Assembly (NCBI GenBank): GCA_033762315.1
Contig: JANRLS010000013.1
Coordinates: 14,873-78,872 of the forward strand
Direction: 5' to 3'
DNA from: CAYLLN01 sp033762315
GTDB lineage: Bacteria > Planctomycetota > Planctomycetia > Pirellulales > Pirellulaceae
Length of the DNA: 64,000 nucleotides
In this document: positions 1 through 7,976 of the stretch, in pieces
Numbering within the stretch: the first letter of the stretch is position 1
Layout of the letters: each line of letters opens with the position of its first letter
Program-made: the position numbers and the translations under genes
The notes under the pieces: generated by a model
The model's database searches: none
What the model was told of the DNA's origin: nothing
Seen by the model: only the letters and a program-made list of their open reading frames with translations

Positions 1-2
1 AC

Positions 3-2765
3 ATGGAGTGGCCCCACCTGATCGACAACGCCCTCAAAGCGCACTACCTGTATCAGCGCGACGTGCGGTATGTCGTCGAAGACGGCGCGGTGATCATCGT
101 CGATGAGCACACCGGCCGCAAAATGGAGGGCCGCCAGTGGAGCGACGGCCTGCACCAGGCGGTCGAGGCGAAGGAAGGGGTGAAAATCAAAGAAGAAACG
201 CAAACGCTCGCCACCATCACCCTGCAAAACTTCTTCAAGCTCTATGGCAAAGTCTGCGGCATGACCGGCACCGCCATGACCGAAGCCGCCGAGTTCTGGA
301 AGATATATAAGCTCGATGTGGTCGCGATTCCCCCCAATCGCAAGCTCCAGCGGATCGAACATCCCGACGTGATCTATCGCGACGAGCGCGATAAGTTCAT
401 CGCCGTCGCCGACGAGATTGAGCGCGTTCACAAATACGACGCGCTTGTCATGAAAAACGGAGACGAGCACCTCGGCACGCTCCACAAAGAGACCGACGAC
501 TCGGTCGAGTTTCAAGAGCGGGACAGCAAATCGCGCGACGTGTACGCCAAAGACAAGATCGCCAAGATCGAATACAAGGGGCGCCCTGTTCTCGTCGGCA
601 CGGTTTCGATCGAGAAGAGCGAGCGGCTGAGCAAGTATCTCGAAAATCGGGGCGTCAAGCACGAAGTGCTCAACGCCAAGTATCACAAGCGCGAGGCCGA
701 AATCGTCGCCCAGGCGGGGCGCTTCGGCGCGGTCACCATCGCCACCAACATGGCCGGCCGCGGCACCGACATCATCCTCGGCGGCAACCCTGAAACGATG
801 GCCTGGGCCATTTTGCAAGACAAGTATCCCACCCGCCTCGACGTCCCCCCCGCCGAATGGGACAACCTCGTCCGCGAAATCGAAGAGCGCGAGCAGATGA
901 AGGCTGAGGGAGTGAAGGTTCGCAATCTCGGCGGCTTGCACGTCATCGGCACCGAGCGGCACGACGCCCGCCGCATCGACCTGCAGCTTCGCGGCCGCTG
1001 CGGCCGTCAAGGGGATCCCGGCAGCAGTCGCTTCTATCTGTCGCTCGACGACGACCTGATGCGCATCTTCGCCGGCCCCTGGGTCAAAACGATCCTCGAA
1101 TCGCTCGGCATGAAGGAAGGGGAAAAGATCGAAAGCCGGATGGTCAGCCGCCGGATCGAAGCCGCCCAGAAAAAGCGCGAAGAAACACACTTCGAGGCCC
1201 GAAAAAACTTGCTCGAATACGACGAAGTGATGGACGAGCAGCGAAAGCGGGTCTATGGCTTCCGCCAGCGCTTGCTCGAAGGAACGAACACCCGCGATGT
1301 CGTGCTCGACATGCTCAAAAAGCAGGTCGATTCGCACCTCGCCAGCTTCCTCGCCCGCGACTACGGAGCCGGCGTCTTCGCCGCTTTCGCCAGCCAACGC
1401 TTGAGCGCCGAGTTCGAGGCCCGTGATTTTCGCGGCATGGAGTTCGCCCAGGCCGACGAATACGCCAAATCGCAAGCCGAGCGCCAGGCCGAAACGCACG
1501 TGCAGGATGGCATCGACGAGAACCTTCCCGGCGACGAGGGAGACGACGATGCCGAAAGCGAATGGAACTGGGAAGCGCTCGCCAAAATGGCCCACACCCG
1601 CTGGGGTTTGCAGCTCCGCGATCGCGACCTGAAAAAGATCGGCCGCGACAACGTCGGCGAGTACCTGATCGAGCAAGCCCGCGTCGCGATCAACAAAGTC
1701 GATCTCGGCGAGGGGGCGATCTTCCTCGAAGAAGATTTCCCCCAGAAAACCATCGTCGCCTGGGCCCATTCCAAGTTCGGCCTCGATTTGCCGCTGGACG
1801 AAGTGAAGCGGCTTGATCCGGCGGCTCTCAAGGCGTATGTCCACGGCAAGGTCGTCGCCGCCTACGACCAAAAAGAAGCCGAGTATCCGGTCCTCGCCGG
1901 CCTCTATCACTATGTGAAGGGGGAAGGAGCGCAGGCCCGCATCGACCGCGAAGGGCTGGTCGCTTGGGCCACCGAGCGATTCGGCTCGGAGGTCAACCTG
2001 GAGACGCTGAAGAGCAAGCAGCGCGACGAAATCCGCGCCGTGCTCGTCGCCCTCAGCCAGCAAACGCAGCAACAGGCGAGCGCCGCCGTGGTCGAGGTGA
2101 AACAGCGGCTCGACAAGCTCTTTGACGCGGGCGATCCGAAGCAAACGGCCCGCGCCGCCGCCACCAATGGCCAAATCGATTCCCTGGCGATGTGGCTCGA
2201 ACAAGCGCTGCATGCCCAATTCAAAACCGAAGACCTCGCCGATCTCGACCGGGCGGCTCTCGAAAACAAGCTCGTCGGCATTGTCGATGATCGCTATCGC
2301 CCCGAAATGCGCCGCATGGAGCGGATGCTCCTCTTGCAAATCGTCGATACCGCTTGGAAAGACCACCTGCTGGTGATGGATCGCCTGCGCAGCAGCGTCG
2401 GCCTGATGGGCTATGCCCAAGTCGATCCCAAGGTCGAATACAAGCGCGAGGGGATGAAGCTCTTCGAGCAGATGTGGAGCTCGATTGGCGACCAATCGAC
2501 GAGCCTGATCTTCAAAATGGAGCAGCTGAACGAGGATTTCGTCAGCTCCACCTGGGTCGAAACCTCCGCCACCCATGCCGAGGCGACCGACGACTACGCC
2601 CCCAGCCAGGAGCAAAGCGGCGCGGCAAGCCAAGGGGGCGATACCCGCCCCGAACCGATCCGCAACCGCGGGCAGCGCGTCGGCCGCAACGACCCCTGCC
2701 CTTGCGGCAGCGGCAAGAAATACAAGAACTGCCACATGCGGATGGGTGGCGGCGCGAGCGTTTAG
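3..2765 (+). CDS. secA: Preprotein translocase ATPase SecA (5' truncated by window edge)
   Basis: SecA is the ATPase that drives unfolded preproteins through the SecYEG channel at the inner membrane. The visible 920 residues start near the end of the preprotein-binding region (VDEHTGRKMEGRQWSDGL matches the family at about E. coli residue 340), so roughly the first third lies outside the window. NBD2 follows, with GTVSIEKSE, TNMAGRGTDIILGGNP and QLRGRCGRQGDPGSSRFYLSL (residues about 199-347), then an enlarged helical wing (about 500-770), the helical scaffold (WKDHLLVMDRLRSSVGLMGY) and a C-terminal zinc site CPCGSGKKYKNCH that binds SecB or ribosomes in other species. Two oddities: about 50 extra residues (141-192) inside NBD2, and four tandem copies of the wing motif. 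Family identity is certain; the roles of the additions are unknown. Confidence 0.97.
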   Translation: MEWPHLIDNALKAHYLYQRDVRYVVEDGAVIIVDEHTGRKMEGRQWSDGLHQAVEAKEGVKIKEETQTLATITLQNFFKLYGKVCGMTGTAMTEAAEFWKIYKLDVVAIPPNRKLQRIEHPDVIYRDERDKFIAVADEIERVHKYDALVMKNGDEHLGTLHKETDDSVEFQERDSKSRDVYAKDKIAKIEYKGRPVLVGTVSIEKSERLSKYLENRGVKHEVLNAKYHKREAEIVAQAGRFGAVTIATNMAGRGTDIILGGNPETMAWAILQDKYPTRLDVPPAEWDNLVREIEEREQMKAEGVKVRNLGGLHVIGTERHDARRIDLQLRGRCGRQGDPGSSRFYLSLDDDLMRIFAGPWVKTILESLGMKEGEKIESRMVSRRIEAAQKKREETHFEARKNLLEYDEVMDEQRKRVYGFRQRLLEGTNTRDVVLDMLKKQVDSHLASFLARDYGAGVFAAFASQRLSAEFEARDFRGMEFAQADEYAKSQAERQAETHVQDGIDENLPGDEGDDDAESEWNWEALAKMAHTRWGLQLRDRDLKKIGRDNVGEYLIEQARVAINKVDLGEGAIFLEEDFPQKTIVAWAHSKFGLDLPLDEVKRLDPAALKAYVHGKVVAAYDQKEAEYPVLAGLYHYVKGEGAQARIDREGLVAWATERFGSEVNLETLKSKQRDEIRAVLVALSQQTQQQASAAVVEVKQRLDKLFDAGDPKQTARAAATNGQIDSLAMWLEQALHAQFKTEDLADLDRAALENKLVGIVDDRYRPEMRRMERMLLLQIVDTAWKDHLLVMDRLRSSVGLMGYAQVDPKVEYKREGMKLFEQMWSSIGDQSTSLIFKMEQLNEDFVSSTWVETSATHAEATDDYAPSQEQSGAASQGGDTRPEPIRNRGQRVGRNDPCPCGSGKKYKNCHMRMGGGASV

Positions 2766-2770
2766 CCATC

Positions 2771-2815
2771 GTGGGGCAGGCGTCGTGCCTTGTGGGGCAG
2801 GCGTCCCGCCTGCCT
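2771..2815. repeat. Two tandem copies of the GGCAGGCG hairpin repeat
   Basis: Immediately after the secA stop there are two head-to-tail copies (2771-2790, shortened, and 2792-2815, full) of a short repeat whose core is the inverted repeat GGCAGGCG-(TCT/TCC)-CGCCTGCC preceded by GTGG. The same element recurs at 8032, 12679, 16089 and 17249. It lies between secA and waaA and could act as a weak hairpin. It also creates a false N-terminal extension of waaA. Confidence 0.8.
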
Positions 2816-2855
2816 TGACGCCGCGTTTGCCCTGAGCCGTCCGAGGATCGGTCGG

Positions 2856-4163
2856 ATGCCCTATCTCCTCAACTTCGCCTATCTCCTGCTGCTGGCGGCA
2901 CTGTCGCCGTGGCTGCTGTGGCAGGCGTGGCGGACGGGGAAATATCGCGAGGGGTGGGCCGCCAAGCTCCGCGGCCGCGTGCCGCATCGGCAAGGGAACG
3001 CCCGCTGCCTCTGGCTGCACGCGGTCAGCGTGGGCGAAGTCAATCTGCTGGCCCCGATCATCGAGCGCTTCGAGCGCCGCCATCCCGATTGGGAAATCGT
3101 CATCTCGACCACCACCCAAACCGGCCATGCTCTCGCTCAAAAGCGCTATGCACCGCGGATGGTCTTCTATTGCCCGCTCGACTTTACCTGGGCCGTTCGC
3201 AGCGCCCTGCGCGATATTCGCCCCGATTTGCTGGTGCTGGCCGAACTGGAACTGTGGCCCAACCTGGTTCGCGCCGCACGCCTGGCGGGGGCCAAGGTCG
3301 CCGTCATCAACGCTCGCCTCGGCGAAAAGAGCTTCCGCGGCTATCGGCGCATCGGCTGGCTCGCGCGGCGGGCCCTGGCGAACATCGACCTCATCGCCGC
3401 GCAAAACGGCGAATATGCCACGCGGTTCCTGGCGCTCGGCGCGCCGGCCGAGGCGGTTCACGTCACCGGCTCGATCAAGTTCGATGGCGCGCGAACCGAC
3501 CGCGCCAATAGCGACACCCAGCGCCTCGCCCGCCTCGCCGAGATCAAGCCCGACGACATGGTGTTCCTGGCGGGCAGCACGCAGGAACCTGAAGAATCGC
3601 TCGCCCTCGATAGCTACCTCGCCCTCGCGCCGGCCCATCCCATGTTACAGCTCATTCTGGTGCCGCGTCATCCGGAGCGGTTCGACGCGGTGGCCGAGCT
3701 GCTCAATCGCCGCGGCGTGCGCTGGCAGCGACGCTCGCGCCTGGAAGCCGACCGGGCCGCCTCGGGCGTCCGCATTTTGCTGGTCGATGCGGTAGGGGAA
3801 CTCGGCGCGTGGTGGGGAACCGCGCACATCGCCTTCGTCGGTGGCAGCCTCGGCCAGCGCGGAGGGCAGAATATGATCGAGCCGGCCGCCTACGGCGCGG
3901 CGGTGTCGTTCGGCCCCAACACCTGGAATTTCCGCGATGTCGCCGCCCTCTTGGTGCAGCACCAGGCGGCAACGATCGTATCCGGCGGCGGCGAGCTGAC
4001 GGCCTTCGTCGAGAAATGCCTGACTGACCCCTCGTTCGCTCCATCGCTCGGCCAGGCCGCCCGCGACTTGGTCCTCGCTCAGCAAGGTGCCGCCGACCGA
4101 ACGCTCGCGCTGCTCGACGCGCTGCTCGGCCCCGATTCCCAATCCGCCCGACACGCGGCTTAA
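2856..4163 (+). CDS. waaA: 3-deoxy-D-manno-octulosonic acid (Kdo) transferase
   Basis: This 435-residue protein matches the WaaA/KdtA family (GT30), which transfers Kdo from CMP-Kdo to lipid A precursors on the inner face of the inner membrane. An N-terminal hydrophobic anchor (LLLAALSPWLLWQAW, about residues 8-24) is followed by the glycosyltransferase-N signature LWLHAVSVGEVNLLAPII and later by AFVGGSLGQRGGQNMIEPAAYGAAVSFGP, typical of the family donor-binding half. The length is close to the usual 420-430. The ATG at 2856 is chosen because the upstream in-frame codons consist of the dispersed repeat. It implies that this planctomycete makes Kdo-containing lipopolysaccharide. Its stop overlaps the stop of the opposing esterase gene within a shared TTAA. 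Confidence 0.93.
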   Translation: MPYLLNFAYLLLLAALSPWLLWQAWRTGKYREGWAAKLRGRVPHRQGNARCLWLHAVSVGEVNLLAPIIERFERRHPDWEIVISTTTQTGHALAQKRYAPRMVFYCPLDFTWAVRSALRDIRPDLLVLAELELWPNLVRAARLAGAKVAVINARLGEKSFRGYRRIGWLARRALANIDLIAAQNGEYATRFLALGAPAEAVHVTGSIKFDGARTDRANSDTQRLARLAEIKPDDMVFLAGSTQEPEESLALDSYLALAPAHPMLQLILVPRHPERFDAVAELLNRRGVRWQRRSRLEADRAASGVRILLVDAVGELGAWWGTAHIAFVGGSLGQRGGQNMIEPAAYGAAVSFGPNTWNFRDVAALLVQHQAATIVSGGGELTAFVEKCLTDPSFAPSLGQAARDLVLAQQGAADRTLALLDALLGPDSQSARHAA

Positions 4164-4930
4164 GACTTCTTCTGCGAAAAGAGCCACGCAAACATCGCTG
4201 GGTCGGCATAGGTCCGCGACCAGCTATTGTGTCCCACGCCGGGATATTCGGTGTATTTCGGCTTCCCGCCGGCTGATTCAATCGCTTTGATCATGTCGCG
4301 GGAGCGCTTCACCTTGACCGCCGTGTCGTCGGAGCCGTGGAAGCACCAGATCGGAATGTCCTTCATCTGGGCCGCCCCGGCCGGGTCGCCGCCGCCGCAA
4401 ATCGGCACGGCTGCGGCAAACAGATCGGGCCGCCGCTGGATTGCGTCCCAGGTGCCGTAACCTCCCATCGACAGGCCGGTGATGTACAGCCGGTTCGGAT
4501 CGATGGAGAGTTCCTTTTGCAGCTGTTCGATCACCGCGAACGTGGCGGCCAGCCCCTGGCTCGGCTTTTCGGGCATGGTGTGCGAATCGGCACCCCAATC
4601 GACTTCGCACCATTTTTTGCCGCTGGCGCACTGCGGAGCGAGGACGAACGCCGGGTACTTCTCCATGTTGGCGTCCGAGGCGAAATCGGCCATCCCATGA
4701 ACGAGTTGCCGTTTGTTGTCGTTGCCGCGTTCCCCCGCCCCATGCAAAAACACCACCAGCGGATACTTCTTGTTCGGGTCATAATCCTTCGGCTTCAGCA
4801 GGCGATACGGCAGCTCCCCCGCTTCGTCCTTGTAAACTCGGGCCTCGAACCGGTCGAGCACGTCGGCGGCGTCGGTGACAAGCGGCATGAATAGAATCAA
4901 TGGCAGCACAAGCAGGAAGGACCGGGACAT
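4160..4930 (-). CDS. Secreted PHB-depolymerase/LpqC-type esterase
   Basis: The 256-residue product has a signal peptide (MSRSFLLVLPLILFMPLVTDA, cleaved about residue 21) and an alpha/beta-hydrolase fold. The oxyanion segment is VVFLHGAGERG, the nucleophile elbow is GLSMGGYG (Ser about residue 154), the acid is in HGSDDTAV and the catalytic His is in VGHNSW near the C terminus. This order matches the family of extracellular esterases related to poly-hydroxybutyrate depolymerase and feruloyl esterase; the true ester substrate cannot be read from the sequence. The gene converges on waaA, sharing TTAA for both stop codons, so no terminator fits between them. An AAGG Shine-Dalgarno-like stretch precedes the start. 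Confidence 0.85.
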   Translation of the reverse strand: MSRSFLLVLPLILFMPLVTDAADVLDRFEARVYKDEAGELPYRLLKPKDYDPNKKYPLVVFLHGAGERGNDNKRQLVHGMADFASDANMEKYPAFVLAPQCASGKKWCEVDWGADSHTMPEKPSQGLAATFAVIEQLQKELSIDPNRLYITGLSMGGYGTWDAIQRRPDLFAAAVPICGGGDPAGAAQMKDIPIWCFHGSDDTAVKVKRSRDMIKAIESAGGKPKYTEYPGVGHNSWSRTYADPAMFAWLFSQKKS

Positions 4931-4999
4931 GGAAACCTTGGGGACGAAGAGAGACGGACGAAGGAGAGCCTCAGTTTATCGGGGAGCGACCCGCACTTG

Positions 5000-5230
5000 C
5001 TAGTCGGCCTGATCTTGGACCGCGCTTCCCGCCGAGGCCAATTCCTGAATTCCCAAGTACTCGTCGATGTCGCGTCGCAGGCGGCGAATTTCCTCGGTGG
5101 GACCTTCCGCGAACAGCTGAAAATGGATCGGGTTCGACGCCGCCATGCGCGACCGCAGTTCCGCGACAACGCGATACATCCGTTCCAATTGCTCGATGCT
5201 TTGCTGAAATCCGAGTTCGTTCTCAATCAT
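5000..5230 (-). CDS. Small protein paired with the nucleotidyltransferase-like gene
   Basis: A 76-residue, charged, mostly helical protein (MIENELGFQQSIEQLERMYR at the N terminus, DEYLGIQEL near the C terminus). It resembles small bacterial proteins that start with M-I-x-N-E and act as partners in toxin-antitoxin-like pairs, but I do not recognise a named family. Its ATG overlaps the TGA of the upstream nucleotidyltransferase-like gene by four bases (ATGA), which implies translational coupling and joint function. The base use is less GC-biased than in the neighbours. A role as antitoxin is inference from gene order and size only. Confidence 0.7.
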   Translation of the reverse strand: MIENELGFQQSIEQLERMYRVVAELRSRMAASNPIHFQLFAEGPTEEIRRLRRDIDEYLGIQELASAGSAVQDQAD

Positions 5231-5673
5231 AGAGTGATCCTCAGCAGGCCCTTGCGGACTTCGGGACGGTTGCGAACTTGAGAAAAAAACTCGACATGCT
5301 CGTCCACTTCCATTTCGCCATCTTGCGCCAGCAAAACATCCATACCAAACTTCCGGCGGATGTGCCGTTTCGATAAGGCATTATACTCCGCCGGACGCAA
5401 AGTCGCCGGCAACAATTCGCGGGCCAGCGAGATCACGATCAAATCGATGTCGCTCGGATTTGGCTTTCCAGTTGCGAAGCTGCCATCCACGAAAAGCGAT
5501 TTCACGACGCCACTCGATCTGGCCTCGCGAACATATTCGCGAAACTTCTCAAACAGTCGGCAGCGACGATCAGAGTCCTGAAACTGCCCAAATCGGGCCT
5601 CCAATTCGTCGAGCGTGCAATCATGTATGCCCTCTGGGAGAAATCCATCGGCATTCAAACTGGGAATTGGCAT
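5227..5673 (-). CDS. Nucleotidyltransferase-fold protein (DUF6932-like), putative toxin
   Basis: A 148-residue protein with the signature of the DNA polymerase beta/MNT-type nucleotidyltransferase fold: FVDGSFATGKPNPSDIDLIV (about residues 60-80), i.e. a GS motif followed by D-x-D metal ligands. Stand-alone proteins with this G-S-F...K-x-x-P-x-D-I-D pattern are commonly annotated DUF6932. The preceding region contains the helix KFREYVREARSSG. The ATG at 5673 was preferred to a TTG at 5682. The gene lies 25 bases downstream of the Nudix gene on the same strand and overlaps the next small gene by ATGA. The pair looks like a toxin-antitoxin module in which the transferase would modify RNA or protein; that function is inferred. 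Confidence 0.75.
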   Translation of the reverse strand: MPIPSLNADGFLPEGIHDCTLDELEARFGQFQDSDRRCRLFEKFREYVREARSSGVVKSLFVDGSFATGKPNPSDIDLIVISLARELLPATLRPAEYNALSKRHIRRKFGMDVLLAQDGEMEVDEHVEFFSQVRNRPEVRKGLLRITL

Positions 5674-5698
5674 GGCCGGCAAATGCCCTGATTTGGTC

Positions 5699-6118
5699 CT
5701 ATTTTTGGTCCAAAAACCGCGCGAGCTCCGCCAGCAAGGGATCGATCGTGAACGACTGAATCTGGTGCGGCGGCCGCCAGGCGATCCATTCGTACGACGG
5801 ATGCTCGCTCACCACGATCGGCACTTCGCGGGTGAGCCGGGCCAGAAAGATGACCAGCGTCTTTTCGACCAGCCGTCCCGACTTCTTCGACCGCACCTGA
5901 TAGCGGGTGACGAAGCGGAAACCATCCACGATTTCGATGTCTTTCGCCGCGATGCCGGTCTCCTCCCACAATTCGCGAAGGGCGCACTGCAGCTCGGTTT
6001 CGCCGTCATCGACGTGCCCCTTGGGCAAGTCCCAGCGGTCGCGATGCCGCATCAACAGGAACTCATGCGGCGGCTCGCCGCGGTAGATCAGCACGCCGCA
6101 GGATTTTACTTCCGTCAT
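5699..6118 (-). CDS. Nudix hydrolase, Ap4A-hydrolase-like
   Basis: The 139-residue product contains a perfect Nudix box, G-x5-E-x7-R-E-U-x-E-E-x-G-U, as GHVDDGETELQCALRELWEE followed by TGI (about residues 37-59). The N-terminal strand SCGVLIYRG, the substrate-side LLMRHRDRWDLPKG and the C-terminal strand FLARL resemble bacterial and animal bis(5'-nucleosyl)-tetraphosphatases, which cleave Ap4A to ATP and AMP. Substrate specificity cannot be fixed without assay. The ATG at 6118 (MTEVKSCG) is favoured over an upstream TTG at 6184. It sits between the SpoIIE-type phosphatase gene (72 bases upstream) and the nucleotidyltransferase gene, all leftward, so one transcript is plausible. Confidence 0.88.
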   Translation of the reverse strand: MTEVKSCGVLIYRGEPPHEFLLMRHRDRWDLPKGHVDDGETELQCALRELWEETGIAAKDIEIVDGFRFVTRYQVRSKKSGRLVEKTLVIFLARLTREVPIVVSEHPSYEWIAWRPPHQIQSFTIDPLLAELARFLDQK

Positions 6119-6190
6119 CAACCGGCCATTCGCGCGCAAGTGGGGGAATTCCCCCAGCAGACTGGACCGCGCGCCGCCCGTCAAGGCGAC

Positions 6191-7813
6191 CTAGTCCCGC
6201 CCCGGCTTGCGCCGTAAGACCAGCACCGTCGCGTCGCTTGTCGCTCGCTGGCCGGTCCGTTCCAGCAAGCGGCGAATGCGGGCCAGCAGCTGCGCGGCCG
6301 ATTCAGGCTGATGGCGCGATAGCAGCGCGGCCAGCGTTTCCGGACCGATCCGCAGCCCCGCTTCGTCGGTGATTGCCGCCGCCCCTTCGCTGACGAGCAG
6401 CAGCACATCCCCCGGCCCCAGCAGTCGTTGCTCGCCGCTAAACCGCGCGTCGAGATCGAGCCCCAGCCGCGGCGCTTGCGGCAAGAACAGCTCGCGCGGA
6501 CGGTCGTCGCCGCGCAGCAAGATGGCGGCCCCTTCGCCCGCCCGCCCCAATTCGAGCACCCCGGTTTCCGGGCAAACCAGCGAATAAAGCAGCCCCGCCG
6601 ATTGGTCTCCCGCCGAGCCGGTCCAGAGTGTCTCGTTCACCTTCGTCAGCAGTTGCCGCGCGTCGTGCGCATAGGCGGCATGAGACCGGACGGCGGCGTG
6701 CAAGGCGGCGGCATTGAGGCCGGCTTCGACGAGGGTTCCTTGGGCGTCTCCCACCACCAGCGATAACCGCCCGTCGGGCAGCACCTGCCAATCGTGAAAA
6801 TCGCCGCCGATGCCCGCCGCTTGCCGCGTCCACCCCGCCACCTCGAAGCCTTCGACCAGCGGCGCAACGCTCGGCAGCCGGTCGTGTTGCCAGCGCTCGG
6901 CGAGGTCGAGCTGCCGGTCGTTCCGCTTGGCCTCGGTTCCCGCCGCCAGCAGCATCTCGCGCTCCAAATCGGCCGCCAGCCTTCCCGCGACGATTTCGAT
7001 CAGGTTCGTTTGCTCCGGCGAGAAATCGCGCGGCTCGTCGCAAAACATCCAGAGCGTGCCCAGGGGCATCGTGGGGCTGCTGACGGGGACACACACCGCG
7101 GCGGGAAAATCCTCGGGACAACGCCAGTGCGGCAAGAGCGAGGTGTCCTCGAGCACCACCGCATGGCCGACGAGCGCCTCCAGATCGGCCATCGCTCCCC
7201 GCAGCGGCCGGGGCGGCGCGAGCAGCCGATCGGCCGGCAAGCCGACGAGGGCCCGCAGCTTCAGCTCGGTGGTCGTCTCGTCGAGCAGATAGAGGGCCGC
7301 CGCCTGGCAGCCAACGGCGCTCGCTCCCCCTTGGAGCACGCTCTCCAACCGCTCGGCCAGGTGCGGCTCGTCGTCGGGGCGGGCCGACACGGGCACTCCG
7401 GCGGCCAACTCCGCCTCGCGTTGCCACAGGGCGTGCCGCAATTGGTTCGTCTCCTCCAGCAGCGCGCCAATCGCTTGCGCGAGGGGGCGCGCGGCGGCCA
7501 GGTCGATTCCCAGTCGCTCGCGGTCGGCATGCAGGGCCAGTCGCGGAGCCGGTTCGCCGGCGGGATTTGCCAGCGGCATGGACCAGGCTTCGCCCAGGCC
7601 GGTCGTGCCCTGCACTTGCAGCCGCCAGCCGGTGGCTTCGGCGAACGCGGTCAACAGCGGCGCGAGGCGGGCGTCGTCTCCGCCGGCCAGCAGCGGCCCT
7701 TCGGGGAGCTCTTCGAGGTGCAACTTGAGATGGGCAGCCGACTTATTGCTCACGGGCAGCTCGGGGCGGGGGTTGCGAGGAGCCATCCGTGAACGGGCGT
7801 GATCGGGCGTCAT
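6191..7813 (-). CDS. GAF-domain SpoIIE/RsbU-type PP2C phosphatase
   Basis: About 540 residues. The N-terminal third has no clear assignment, the middle carries a GAF sensor domain (LESVLQGGASAVGCQAAALYLLD to FSPEQTNLIEIVAGRLAADLE) and the C-terminal half a PPM/SpoIIE phosphatase domain: GIGGDFHDW, VVGDAQGTLVEAGLNAAALHAAV, LGRAGEGAAILLR, LLLVSEGAAAITDEAG and SDATVLVLRR. Such proteins usually dephosphorylate anti-sigma-factor antagonists in partner-switching pathways. The motif that is normally T-D-G (metal-binding Asp) reads S-E-G here, a conservative but unusual change. No anti-sigma or antagonist gene is adjacent. Start is uncertain: ATG 7813 (used) or 7786; the ORF extends to 8008 but would then overlap the divergent oxidoreductase gene. 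Confidence 0.85.
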   Translation of the reverse strand: MTPDHARSRMAPRNPRPELPVSNKSAAHLKLHLEELPEGPLLAGGDDARLAPLLTAFAEATGWRLQVQGTTGLGEAWSMPLANPAGEPAPRLALHADRERLGIDLAAARPLAQAIGALLEETNQLRHALWQREAELAAGVPVSARPDDEPHLAERLESVLQGGASAVGCQAAALYLLDETTTELKLRALVGLPADRLLAPPRPLRGAMADLEALVGHAVVLEDTSLLPHWRCPEDFPAAVCVPVSSPTMPLGTLWMFCDEPRDFSPEQTNLIEIVAGRLAADLEREMLLAAGTEAKRNDRQLDLAERWQHDRLPSVAPLVEGFEVAGWTRQAAGIGGDFHDWQVLPDGRLSLVVGDAQGTLVEAGLNAAALHAAVRSHAAYAHDARQLLTKVNETLWTGSAGDQSAGLLYSLVCPETGVLELGRAGEGAAILLRGDDRPRELFLPQAPRLGLDLDARFSGEQRLLGPGDVLLLVSEGAAAITDEAGLRIGPETLAALLSRHQPESAAQLLARIRRLLERTGQRATSDATVLVLRRKPGRD

Positions 7814-7908
7814 GTCCGATTCAAGGTGGCATCGGCCCGCCCCGCCGCGAAAATCCAGCCCGATCCAATCCGCTTGCGCCGCCCGCAAAGTCGGCGCAGC
7901 CCGGAGCG

Positions 7909-7937
7909 TGGATATGGTCGGCAACGTCCCGTAAAAT
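7909..7937 (+). promoter_or_regulatory. Candidate sigma70-type promoter for the Gfo/Idh/MocA gene
   Basis: TGGATA (7909-7914) and TAAAAT (7932-7937) are separated by 17 bases and lie 40 bases before the ATG at 7977. The -10 matches consensus at five of six positions, the -35 at four. Prediction by eye only. Confidence 0.35.
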
Positions 7938-7976
7938 GCGGGGCACGTTGCGTTCCCATATCCCGGAGCCTCTCTC

